IMG/VR virus record: IMGVR_UViG_3300021225_000203
Location: 1 to 20,455 of that record
Source: a virus
DNA: 20,455 nucleotides
Direction: 5' to 3' (one strand)
This document shows positions 12,860-18,867 of this stretch, in pieces. A program made the translations under genes and the position numbers. The notes under the pieces are model-generated. The model was not told the DNA's origin. It ran no database searches and saw only the letters and a program-made list of their open reading frames with translations. Every line of letters begins with the position of its first letter. Position 1 is the first letter of the stretch.

Positions 12860-12901
12860 GAAGAGAGCGGTCATGCAAGTGATTCGCTCTCTTCTGTTTT
12901 T
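12860..12901 (+). terminator. Rho-independent terminator after the GIY-YIG gene
   Basis: GAAGAGAGCG (12860-12869) pairs perfectly with CGCTCTCTTC (12885-12894), with a 15-base loop. TGTTTTTA follows. It separates the homing endonuclease from phoH; the RBS of phoH begins directly after the T-run. Confidence 0.75.
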
Positions 12902-12913
12902 AAAGGAGCTAAC

Positions 12914-13636
12914 ATGTCAAGAAAGCCAAAGAATAAGCCTCATAATCAGAAGAACCACAATGAAACTGAAAAGAAGGCTGCTCATTTCGAGTTAAGACAC
13001 ATTAAACCACTCACAGCAAATCAAGAGAAGGTATTCAATGCATACAATCAAGGCTACCACCTTATGCTCCACGGTTTTGCAGGAACAGGCAAAACATTCT
13101 GCGCTCTATACTTGGCACTAAATGAACTCTTGACAAAAGAGACAATTTATAATAAGATAGTCATTATCAGATCAGTTGTTCCTTCACGCGATATGGGATT
13201 TCTTCCAGGTTCAATGAAGGAAAAGATTATGGTTTATGAAGAACCATACAGAGAGATTTGTGATAGTCTATTTGGTCGTGGCGATGGCTACGACATACTA
13301 AAGATGAAAGGCATCGTGCAGTTTACAACTACATCATACTTACGCGGCCTAACATTCAACAAAGCAATTGTTATTCTGGACGAAAGTCAGAACCTATCAT
13401 TCCAAGAATGTGATACTGTCTTGACACGTATGGGTGATGAAAGCCGTCTACTTGTTTGTGGTGACTTTAGACAAACAGACCTAAACAAACCACATGAGAA
13501 AGAAGGCGTGACGCAATTGATGCGTATCACAAACAGAATAAATACTTTCCAACATGTAGAATTTGGCAAAGAGGATATTGTACGCTCCGGTTTGGTTAAG
13601 TCTTACATCATTCAGAAACATGAGTTAGGACTATGA
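12914..13636 (+). CDS. phoH: PhoH-like ATPase
   Basis: 240 residues from ATG 12914, chosen over an in-frame ATG at 12830 because AAGGAG (12903-12908) precedes it and the earlier start would span a terminator. Walker A is GFAGTGKT (54-61), Walker B is AIVILDESQN (151-160), and the conserved MGFLPGSMKEKI (about 94-105) and VCGDFRQTDL segments of the PhoH family are present. PhoH is a superfamily 1-like ATPase of uncertain role, proposed to act on RNA, and is common in T4-like phages. The basic Asn/His-rich first 25 residues are probably disordered. Confidence 0.93.
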   Translation: MSRKPKNKPHNQKNHNETEKKAAHFELRHIKPLTANQEKVFNAYNQGYHLMLHGFAGTGKTFCALYLALNELLTKETIYNKIVIIRSVVPSRDMGFLPGSMKEKIMVYEEPYREICDSLFGRGDGYDILKMKGIVQFTTTSYLRGLTFNKAIVILDESQNLSFQECDTVLTRMGDESRLLVCGDFRQTDLNKPHEKEGVTQLMRITNRINTFQHVEFGKEDIVRSGLVKSYIIQKHELGL

Positions 13637-13824
13637 AGACATTTAAATCATACAGAGATAAAAGTGATCCAACAAAAGAGAAGAATATAGAAATGGCTAT
13701 GAACGCGGTCAGTGAAGAGGGGCAAGAATATGCTGCTCATGATTATTATGGTAGTCCGAAGAAGATGGTACTAAAGCGAAAGTCACCCAGTTCTTCCGGT
13801 GGAAGTGCAGACGGTGGTGAATGA
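13633..13824 (+). CDS. Small phage protein, unknown function
   Basis: 63 residues from ATG 13633, overlapping the phoH stop (ATGA) and ending over the next ATG (ATGA). Lys-rich start, middle EEGQEYAAHDYYGSPKKMVLKRK, Ser/Gly-rich end. No domain recognised; likely translated with phoH and the exonuclease. Confidence 0.65.
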   Translation: MKTFKSYRDKSDPTKEKNIEMAMNAVSEEGQEYAAHDYYGSPKKMVLKRKSPSSSGGSADGGE

Positions 13825-14492
13825 AGAAGTTTAACTTTGTTGAAGGTCTGCCAGAACTAAAACAGTTAGAGACAGATGAAAGCACAGGCGAACGCTTCTA
13901 TATAACACCAAGCGGAGCCAAACTTCCATCTGTCACTACTGTTCTAAGCCACTTTAAGAAGAAAGCTATGATTGAGTGGCGTAATCGCGTTGGTCATGAA
14001 GAGGCTAACAAGATATCCACACGCGCGTCCATGCGAGGTACTAAGTTCCATAATATGATGGAAGGATATCTTCGCAATGAAGAAAACTTCCTTGAAGGTA
14101 TCATGCCTGACATGAAACAATCTTTTCGTGACATGCAAGAAACGCTTGACTTAATCGACAATATACACTATATTGAGAGTCCGCTACATAGTGAGAAGCT
14201 TGGTGTTGCAGGAAGAACTGATGTTATTGCCGAGTTTGGTAAGACACTTTCCATAATCGACTTCAAGACTTCTACTAAGCAAAAGAAAGTGGAATGGATT
14301 GAACACTACTTCGAGCAAGGCACAGCATACGCTCTAATGTATGAGCAGCTAATTGGAACGCCAATCGACCAGATTGTTATTCTAATTGCGACAGATGATA
14401 GTGACAAGCCTCAAGTATTCATTCGTGATAAGAGCCAGTACATCGAAAGCTTGCTGGAAAAGATTCACCTCTATAAACAGGAAAAGCTATAA
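13821..14492 (+). CDS. PD-(D/E)XK (RecB/MGME1-like) exonuclease
   Basis: 223 residues from ATG 13821. Motifs of the RecB-like nuclease superfamily are in order: KFHNMMEG (H77), E119 in IHYIESPLHS, GRTDVIAEF (D134), IIDFKTS (D147, K149), and the Q/Y motif FEQGTAYALMYEQ (about 165-177). The first half has SVTTVLSHF and a helical cap. Many T4-like phages of marine and soil bacteria carry it in place of other single-strand exonucleases; mitochondrial MGME1 is a relative. It probably trims single-stranded DNA ends in replication or recombination. Confidence 0.9.
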   Translation: MKKFNFVEGLPELKQLETDESTGERFYITPSGAKLPSVTTVLSHFKKKAMIEWRNRVGHEEANKISTRASMRGTKFHNMMEGYLRNEENFLEGIMPDMKQSFRDMQETLDLIDNIHYIESPLHSEKLGVAGRTDVIAEFGKTLSIIDFKTSTKQKKVEWIEHYFEQGTAYALMYEQLIGTPIDQIVILIATDDSDKPQVFIRDKSQYIESLLEKIHLYKQEKL

Positions 14493-14707
14493 TGTATCTA
14501 AACACATGGATGATCGCTGCTGTCATTGTTTCGTTTGGCATCTGTGCCTTCTATAGTAGACGCTCTGGATTTATTCTTGGTGCCACCGCAACTCTTCAGG
14601 CCTTAGAGCGTGAAAGGTTGATCAAAATTCTAGACGATGGTAATGTCAAGCGTTGGACACCATATGATGATGTGCCTGTGAAGAAGGCTACTCGAAAGAA
14701 GAAGTAA
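14492..14707 (+). CDS. Small membrane-anchored protein
   Basis: 71 residues; ATG 14492 overlaps the exonuclease stop (TAATG). One N-terminal membrane segment (about residues 6-22), a middle GFILGATATLQALERERLIKI, and a very basic end (VKKATRKKK). Single-anchor proteins of this type occur next to T4-type core genes; role unknown. It is the last gene before the tmRNA locus. Confidence 0.7.
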   Translation: MYLNTWMIAAVIVSFGICAFYSRRSGFILGATATLQALERERLIKILDDGNVKRWTPYDDVPVKKATRKKK

Positions 14708-14784
14708 ACTATATAAGAATACACTAGAGGTGAGAACGGCCTACTCACGCACCAGAGATGGTAAAGTAGCGAAAGTGAAGAGAT
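14708..14784 (+). other. Leader of the tmRNA locus with a hairpin
   Basis: No gene. TATATAAG at 14710-14717 could be a -10 but lacks a clear -35. GTGAG (14730-14734) pairs with CTCAC (14744-14748) around a nine-base loop. It may be the transcribed leader of the tmRNA precursor or part of the acceptor piece. Confidence 0.4.
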
Positions 14785-14877
14785 TCGGAAGTGGCGTCCG
14801 ACTAGTGTAACGATATTATCGATGAAGGAAGTTGAAAGACGTTTGGGACGGGGGTGCAAATCCCCCCACCTCCACCA
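14785..14877 (+). ncRNA. tmRNA acceptor piece
   Basis: T-stem GGGGG (14850-14854), loop TGCAAAT, CCCCC (14862-14866), acceptor 3' strand CACCTCC (14867-14873), encoded ACCA (14874-14877). An upstream hairpin TCGGA/TCCGA (14785-14789/14797-14801) may belong to it. TTATC (14816-14820) can pair with GATAA (15068-15072) of the coding piece, a possible P2 helix. The true 5' end needs RNA data. Confidence 0.8.
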
Positions 14878-15025
14878 GAGACACACGGTCGAACGCAAGA
14901 TGCTAGGACAAAATATGGTTGTTCGCGGGGCTGTGAACCTTAAAATCACAGGCGGCTGTTCGTTTGATTCGCGGTCTTGGTAGAATCAAAGCTAGTGATG
15001 TACACACTTACCGTGTGTCTTTGAT
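14878..15025 (+). other. tmRNA intervening segment with clamp helix
   Basis: 148 bases removed on maturation. AGACACACGGT (14879-14889) and ACCGTGTGTCT (15010-15020) are perfect reverse complements, extending the acceptor stem so that the two pieces are held together in the precursor. Inside are hairpins CTGTGA/TCACAG (14931-14936/14946-14951) and TTTGATTC/GAATCAAA (14963-14970/14983-14990), and CGAAC (14890-14894), which can pair with GTTCG (14921-14925 or 14958-14962). The expected RNase P cut is before G15026. Confidence 0.8.
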
Positions 15026-15197
15026 GGGGGTGTATTAGGCTCGACCTGCGTGAAATAGGTGACTGGAGATAATCGTAGGCGACTACGTACAAGCGCAAAA
15101 AAACTAAATGCAGCGAATGATAACGCTCCATACAAGATGGCCCTAGCGGCTTAACTTGGTGGGTATGGGTTCCACCTAGAAACAGAACGGGCCCACT
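15026..15197 (+). ncRNA. tmRNA coding piece with tag AANDNAPYKMALAA
   Basis: The tag frame runs from GCA 15110 (likely resume codon) through GCT to TAA at 15152-15154: AANDNAPYKMALAA, 14 residues. Caulobacter's tag, also 14 residues, begins AANDN, and E. coli's ends ALAA. After the stop, GGTGGG (15158-15163) pairs with TCCACC (15171-15176, with one G-U), and its loop TGGG (15166-15169) can pair with CCCA (15192-15195), forming a possible pseudoknot near the 3' end. Confidence 0.88.
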
Positions 15198-15223
15198 TAA
15201 CACACAAACACAAGGAAAATATT

Positions 15224-15478
15224 ATGACTAAGACACCATATGAACTTCGCTATAATCTTCTAGAAATGGCTCAATCTATCATCAACGAAAATCTCATGAA
15301 TGAACGCATTCGTCTCGAAAACGATTGGAATGGTTTAAGGGAACTTGCTATTGCTGCGGCCGAACGCGGCATCAACACTTCTGTTCCTGCTTTTCCTGAG
15401 ATTCCTAAGATGGATCCTAATGCAGTCATTGAGATGGCGAAGTTACTAAACAATTTTGTATCAAACACTGGAGAATAA
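15224..15478 (+). CDS. Conserved small T4-superfamily protein
   Basis: 84 residues from ATG 15224 with AAGGAAAA (15212-15219). It opens TPYELRYNLLEMAQSIINENLMNE, a long helix, then GLRELAIAAAERGINTSVPAFPEIPKMDPNAVIEMAKLLNNFV. I recall this YELR-helix protein from many T4-like phages of marine bacteria, where it is unassigned. It is the first gene after the tmRNA and is followed two bases later by the DUF992 gene. Confidence 0.78.
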   Translation: MTKTPYELRYNLLEMAQSIINENLMNERIRLENDWNGLRELAIAAAERGINTSVPAFPEIPKMDPNAVIEMAKLLNNFVSNTGE

Positions 15479-15479
15479 T

Positions 15480-15935
15480 ATGATTAAGACTACTATTGCT
15501 GCGGCTCTTGTCGCTACCGCATTCATGCTTACACCTGCTCAGGCTAATGGCGTGAAGCTCGGCACTCTTACCTGTCAGTTCGAAGGCGGACCAGGACTTC
15601 TCATCGGCTCTGTTCGTCAGGGTGAATGTGTCTATCGTGACAGTCAGGGCCACACCAAGAAGTATAATGCTGAACTCTCACGCCTTGGCGTTGATGTTGG
15701 CGTAACTGGCAATAAGACTGTCGTTTGGGCCGTTTTCGGTGTTGACGGTAAGTCTAATCTTGGACTCAAGGGAACTTACACCGGCCTTAATGCTGAAGCA
15801 ACTGCTATCGTTGGCGTTGGTGTAAACGCTCTCGTCGGCGGTTTCAAGTCTGGTATTGTTCTCAATCCAGTATCCATTTCTGGTCAGACTGGTCTAAATG
15901 TCGCGGCAGGTGTCGCAACCCTTAGACTGGAGTAA
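15480..15935 (+). CDS. DUF992-family exported protein
   Basis: 151 residues from ATG 15480, with GGAG at 15470-15473. Residues 1-23 are a signal peptide with AQA-N cleavage. The mature protein has the DUF992 pattern as I remember it: KLGTLTCQFEGGPGLLIGS with ECVY, YNAELSRLGVDVGVTGNKTVVWAVFG, LGLKGTYTGLNAEATAIVGVGVNALVGG, and LNPVSISGQTGLNVAAGVATLRLE. Two cysteines probably form a disulfide. DUF992 proteins are periplasmic proteins of unknown function largely restricted to Hyphomicrobiales. A copy on a phage points to host-derived cargo that may alter the cell surface, which is inference. Confidence 0.9.
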   Translation: MIKTTIAAALVATAFMLTPAQANGVKLGTLTCQFEGGPGLLIGSVRQGECVYRDSQGHTKKYNAELSRLGVDVGVTGNKTVVWAVFGVDGKSNLGLKGTYTGLNAEATAIVGVGVNALVGGFKSGIVLNPVSISGQTGLNVAAGVATLRLE

Positions 15936-15938
15936 TCA

Positions 15939-15973
15939 CTAAATAGTACAGTCTCTAAATTAGCGAGGTCTGT
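15939..15973 (+). promoter_or_regulatory. Possible late promoter with hairpin over the RBS
   Basis: CTAAATAG (15939-15946) resembles the late-promoter variants of T4-like phages. ACAG-T-CTC (15948-15955) can pair with GAG-GT-CTGT (15965-15973), covering the RBS GAGG of ATG 15974. A late start near 15952 would remove part of the 5' arm. Pairing is interrupted, so this is weaker than the case at 10216. Confidence 0.4.
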
Positions 15974-16429
15974 ATGAGAGTTGTTAAATCGTTTTACATT
16001 TGGTGGATCACCAATTTAGTCGTAGCTTCTGGTATTTTTTGGGCATATCACTTGGGACTTGTACAGAAGATTTGGCACGACGATGTGACAATGATCACAT
16101 CAGCACTCGCTATTCTTTACGTTATCACAACAGGCGTCATTGGCTATATCGCGTATACAAAACAGTATGCAAGTAAGCTAGTTGACGCCTGTTGGTTTTT
16201 ATCCGAACAGATGTTAGCCCTTGGTATGTTGGGCACCGTTGTTGGATTCATCTATCTACTTTCATCTGGCATTACATCAGCTTCCGTTACCGATCCAACA
16301 AGTCTAGCATCTTTATTAGCTAACATGTCAGTTGGTCTTGGTATTGCCTTGTACACGAATGCAGTGGGCATATTGGCAAGCTTGATATCAAAAAGTTTGT
16401 TATATGTAGTGACATACGATGAGCCATAG
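15974..16429 (+). CDS. TolQ/ExbB/MotA-like proton-channel protein
   Basis: 151 residues from ATG 15974. Four hydrophobic segments can be seen: about 8-26, 42-62, 78-97 and 115-145. The last two hold the family signature: LALGMLGTVVGFIYLL (T88) and MSVGLGIALYTNAVGILASLISK (T128), equal to the pore-lining helices with conserved threonines in ExbB/TolQ/MotA. These proteins form pentamers around a dimer of ExbD/TolR/MotB and use the proton gradient to do work in the periplasm. The overlapping next gene encodes the matching partner type. It is shorter than TolQ (about 230) because the cytoplasmic loop is nearly absent. Confidence 0.85.
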   Translation: MRVVKSFYIWWITNLVVASGIFWAYHLGLVQKIWHDDVTMITSALAILYVITTGVIGYIAYTKQYASKLVDACWFLSEQMLALGMLGTVVGFIYLLSSGITSASVTDPTSLASLLANMSVGLGIALYTNAVGILASLISKSLLYVVTYDEP

Positions 16430-17066
16430 AAAATTTGACTTTCGTACCGCTTACATAGACCTACTGATTAATCTACTGACTGGCACAGTTTTTCTATTCA
16501 TTCTTACAACGCTTCTTATTGCGCCAATCTCAAAACAAACTGAAGGCATCAAAAAGAATGCAGATTACATTATCACTATGGAATGGCCTGAGAACATAGA
16601 TTGTGATCTTGATATATGGGTACGTGATCCACAAAACAATATCATTTCATATAAGATGCCTGAATCAGGATTGATGTATCTTGAGCGTGACGATATGGGA
16701 CAACGCCGTAGTATTTTTGATGTGGGCGGCCAGAAAACTGTTATTGATCCAGACAACAAAGAATACGTAACATTGCGTGGCACATTCCCTGGTGAGTATG
16801 TTGTGAATGTTCATGTCTATTCATGTAAGGCTGCAACAGAAGAAAAGAGTATGCCAATCGATGCTCCTGTGAATGTGCCTGTCACTGTTGAACTAATGAA
16901 AATCAATCCAAGTCTTGTATCTGTGAAGAAGGTTATATTAACAATGACGCAAGTGTGGCAAGAGCAGACTGCGTTTAGGTTCGTTATGGGAGATAACAAG
17001 AATGTAATTCGTCTTATGACTGATTATGTTTCTGTAATGGGATCAAGAGGAGAGGAACAGAAATGA
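16419..17066 (+). CDS. TolR/ExbD-like partner with novel periplasmic domain
   Basis: 215 residues from ATG 16419, overlapping the channel gene by 11 bases. One N-terminal membrane segment (FRTAYIDLLINLLTGTVFLFILTTLL, about 8-34) contains D14 at the place of the conserved proton-carrying Asp of ExbD/TolR. The periplasmic part is not the usual TolR fold. It has a strand-rich domain with MEWPENIDCDLDIWVRDPQNN, then YLERDDMG, reminiscent of DUF2135/YfaP-type domains, and a further beta segment from about residue 120. The pairing with the upstream gene makes a stator-like complex likely; the target of its force is unknown. Confidence 0.75.
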   Translation: MSHRKFDFRTAYIDLLINLLTGTVFLFILTTLLIAPISKQTEGIKKNADYIITMEWPENIDCDLDIWVRDPQNNIISYKMPESGLMYLERDDMGQRRSIFDVGGQKTVIDPDNKEYVTLRGTFPGEYVVNVHVYSCKAATEEKSMPIDAPVNVPVTVELMKINPSLVSVKKVILTMTQVWQEQTAFRFVMGDNKNVIRLMTDYVSVMGSRGEEQK

Positions 17067-17656
17067 CACAGATACTCTTACTAATATTCGCTCTATTCTC
17101 TGCACTTATTATGGCAATATCGCTGTACTGGAATAATCTATCAGCAAAGTTTGTTTCTATTGCCTTACTTGTGATCTTAGCCAACTGTGTGTACTTCTCA
17201 CTTGATGGTGTTAAAGGTTGGCCCGCAGAAGAACCGCGTGAAGTCAAAGGCAATCTTGCTTCTGTTGTTATTATTAATCCATCAGAATCATTCGAAGGCG
17301 CAATCTATATCAGTGTGTTTCTGAAAGAAAAAGTTAAGTGGTATGAATATTCGTATTCACGTATTGCACCAAAAACATTCTATGTAAAATACTCAAACAA
17401 TCGCGCGTCCGAGTTTGAGAAGGCAAAGCAGGCTATGCAAGAGGGTAAAGAAGTTGTTATCAATGGAATCCCTCCGATGGAAGGTCAGGGAGAAGGTGTG
17501 CCATTTGATGGCGAAACTTTCGATATTTCTTCTGTCATTGGTGATATGATTGCAAGGCTAATGACTAAACAAGAAGACACTTACGAACCAGGTCATCCAA
17601 AAAGTATTGAGATAGTAGAACAAGGTTCTCCTCCAACAAAAGGAACAAGCGAATGA
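17063..17656 (+). CDS. Membrane protein of the TolQR/HtrA module
   Basis: 197 residues; ATG 17063 overlaps the previous stop (ATGA). Two membrane segments (about 3-20 and 29-47) are followed by a periplasmic domain beginning GWPAEEPREVKGNLASVVIINPSESFEGAIYISVFL and a Gly/Pro-rich, acidic tail. I do not recognise the domain. Tight overlaps on both sides place it in one operon with the channel pair and the protease, so it may be a linker or regulator of that complex. Confidence 0.75.
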   Translation: MTQILLLIFALFSALIMAISLYWNNLSAKFVSIALLVILANCVYFSLDGVKGWPAEEPREVKGNLASVVIINPSESFEGAIYISVFLKEKVKWYEYSYSRIAPKTFYVKYSNNRASEFEKAKQAMQEGKEVVINGIPPMEGQGEGVPFDGETFDISSVIGDMIARLMTKQEDTYEPGHPKSIEIVEQGSPPTKGTSE

Positions 17657-18639
17657 GATATGCAATTATAGGGCTAATGGCTCTTGCTCTAGTAGGATGC
17701 AAGTACCTACCAGAAAATACTGTAGAGTTGGTCGATGGTGTTAAGAACGGCACAGTACTCATCGAAAACAAAATAGATGCGGGAAATGGTGGTATTGGCA
17801 CAGGATTCATCATCGGTGAAAACATGATCCTTACCAACAATCATGTGATTGAGGGCAAAGGCAAGCTCACAGTTGTTTCTAATCATGATCAGGTAAGATA
17901 TGAAGCCGAAGTTGTTTATACTGATCCTATTGTCGATCTTGCTATAATCAAGCTAAAGAAATGGGATGAATTTACAAAGCACGAAGAAGCTGTTATTCTT
18001 TCACTTGGTGATAGTGATCAATCAGTTCCTGGCAGCAAGGTGGTAATCATCGGGCATCCATGGGGACTATATTGGACAGTATCAGAAGGTATTGTGTCTG
18101 CAAAGAATCGTCGTACTGGTCCAAATCCAAAGTATGTTGATCAGGTTGATGCCAAAATCTACGAAGGTAATTCTGGCGGCCCAGTATTCAATCAGCATGG
18201 GGAAGTCGTTTGCGTTAGCGAGTTGATGCTTGAAGGAAAAGGTGGCTCATATGGATTCTGTATTCCATCCAATCTGGTAAAGAAGGTAATCAATGATTTC
18301 CAGTTATTCAAAGAAGTGAGATGGAGAGCGATTAATGTAAATGTTGGGTTGACAGACGATGGTAGTTCTGTTATTATAAACTCTGTTGATGCGAATGGTG
18401 CGGCTGACAAGGCAGGAATTAAAGCTGGTGATAAAGTACTAGAAATCTTCACACCAGGTAATCATCCTGTTGGAATTAAAGTCACAAGTCCGAATGATTT
18501 GATAAGTGAAATTGCGGTAATAAATGGAAATGAAGACAAAGTGAAGCTATTGATTGAAAGAAATGGTGAAAAGCAAATGATTGATGTGATTACAAACTAC
18601 AAGCTATCGAACCAATACGAAGCTGATAAGAGCAAGTAA
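17653..18639 (+). CDS. HtrA/DegP-like serine protease lipoprotein with PDZ domain
   Basis: 328 residues from ATG 17653. A lipobox LVGC with C16 predicts a lipoprotein. The trypsin-like catalytic triad is visible: H64 (LTNNHVIEG), D95 (PIVDLAIIKL), S174 (EGNSGGPVFN). A single PDZ domain follows at about 225-320 (VNVGLTDDGSSVIINSVDANGAADKAGIKAGDKVLEI). This is the S1C/HtrA layout: periplasmic quality-control or regulated proteases activated through PDZ binding. The start overlaps the preceding gene by four bases, which argues that the protease works with the channel module. A role in degrading or modifying host envelope proteins during infection is inference. Confidence 0.93.
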   Translation: MRYAIIGLMALALVGCKYLPENTVELVDGVKNGTVLIENKIDAGNGGIGTGFIIGENMILTNNHVIEGKGKLTVVSNHDQVRYEAEVVYTDPIVDLAIIKLKKWDEFTKHEEAVILSLGDSDQSVPGSKVVIIGHPWGLYWTVSEGIVSAKNRRTGPNPKYVDQVDAKIYEGNSGGPVFNQHGEVVCVSELMLEGKGGSYGFCIPSNLVKKVINDFQLFKEVRWRAINVNVGLTDDGSSVIINSVDANGAADKAGIKAGDKVLEIFTPGNHPVGIKVTSPNDLISEIAVINGNEDKVKLLIERNGEKQMIDVITNYKLSNQYEADKSK

Positions 18640-18867
18640 ATGCCCACGAAAGAAGAGATTACAACGTTCTCACTGAATATTGAGACTTTGGTGAAGAAGA
18701 AGAATGTTTCATATATGGATGCAATTATCATGTATTGTGAATCTACTGGGCTTGAGATTGAACTTGCATCAAAGCTTATCAGTGGTGCCTTGAAGGCCAA
18801 GATCAAGATCGAAGCCGAAGAACTCAATTTCTTAGCAAAGTCGAATACGAACAAGTTACCTGTATGA
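18640..18867 (+). CDS. 33: gp33-like late transcription co-activator
   Basis: 75 residues from ATG 18640, directly after the protease stop. The segment IETLVKKKNVSYMDAIIMYCESTGLEIELASKLISGALKAKIKIEAEELNFL lines up by eye with T4 gp33 (IEKMVEEFGMSYLEATTAFLEEN...IIEKIQSEAIDENLL). T4 gp33 tethers the sliding clamp to RNA polymerase and activates late promoters; it is 112 residues there, so this is a short form. Position supports it: in T4 gene 33 precedes 59 and 32, as here. This agrees with the TATAAATA late promoters in the window. Confidence 0.85.
   Translation: MPTKEEITTFSLNIETLVKKKNVSYMDAIIMYCESTGLEIELASKLISGALKAKIKIEAEELNFLAKSNTNKLPV

Larger units (their letters stand above)
14785..15197 (+). 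ncRNA. ssrA: Circularly permuted (two-piece, alpha-type) tmRNA gene
   Basis: tmRNA rescues stalled ribosomes and adds a degradation tag. In alphaproteobacteria its gene is permuted: acceptor piece, intervening segment, coding piece. All three are visible. The acceptor piece ends with a T-arm (stem GGGGG/CCCCC, loop TGCAAAT) and CACCTCC-ACCA (14867-14877). The coding piece starts GGGGGTG (15026-15032). These two strands pair 7 of 7 with a G-U at position 3-70, the alanine identity pair. Then come a D-arm-like segment (GGCTCGACC; ACCT/AGGT 15044-15047/15057-15060), a GCGA-capped stem (15074-15087) and the tag frame. Segments before the T-arm and around the tag resemble E. coli tmRNA (GTTTGGGACG; GCGCAAAAAAACT). 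The ends are estimates: the 5' limit could lie anywhere from about 14727 to 14801. Confidence 0.93.

Noticed and set aside
14726-14733. AGAGGTG upstream as the 5' acceptor strand of an ordinary tRNA or unpermuted tmRNA
   Set aside because: It pairs at only six of seven positions with CACCTCC, and no D-arm, anticodon arm or tag lies between it and the T-arm.
14928-14934. A GGGGCTG at 14927-14933 matching the 5' end of E. coli tmRNA as the start of the coding piece
   Set aside because: It pairs poorly with the acceptor strand CACCTCC (one C-C mismatch) and is not followed by a D-arm. GGGGGTG at 15026 pairs 7 of 7 and is followed by the conserved segment and the tag.
14708-15223. Prophage attachment at a host ssrA gene
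   Set aside because: Both flanks are T4-type phage genes in one continuous cluster, no integrase or att-like repeat is visible, and T4-type phages do not integrate.
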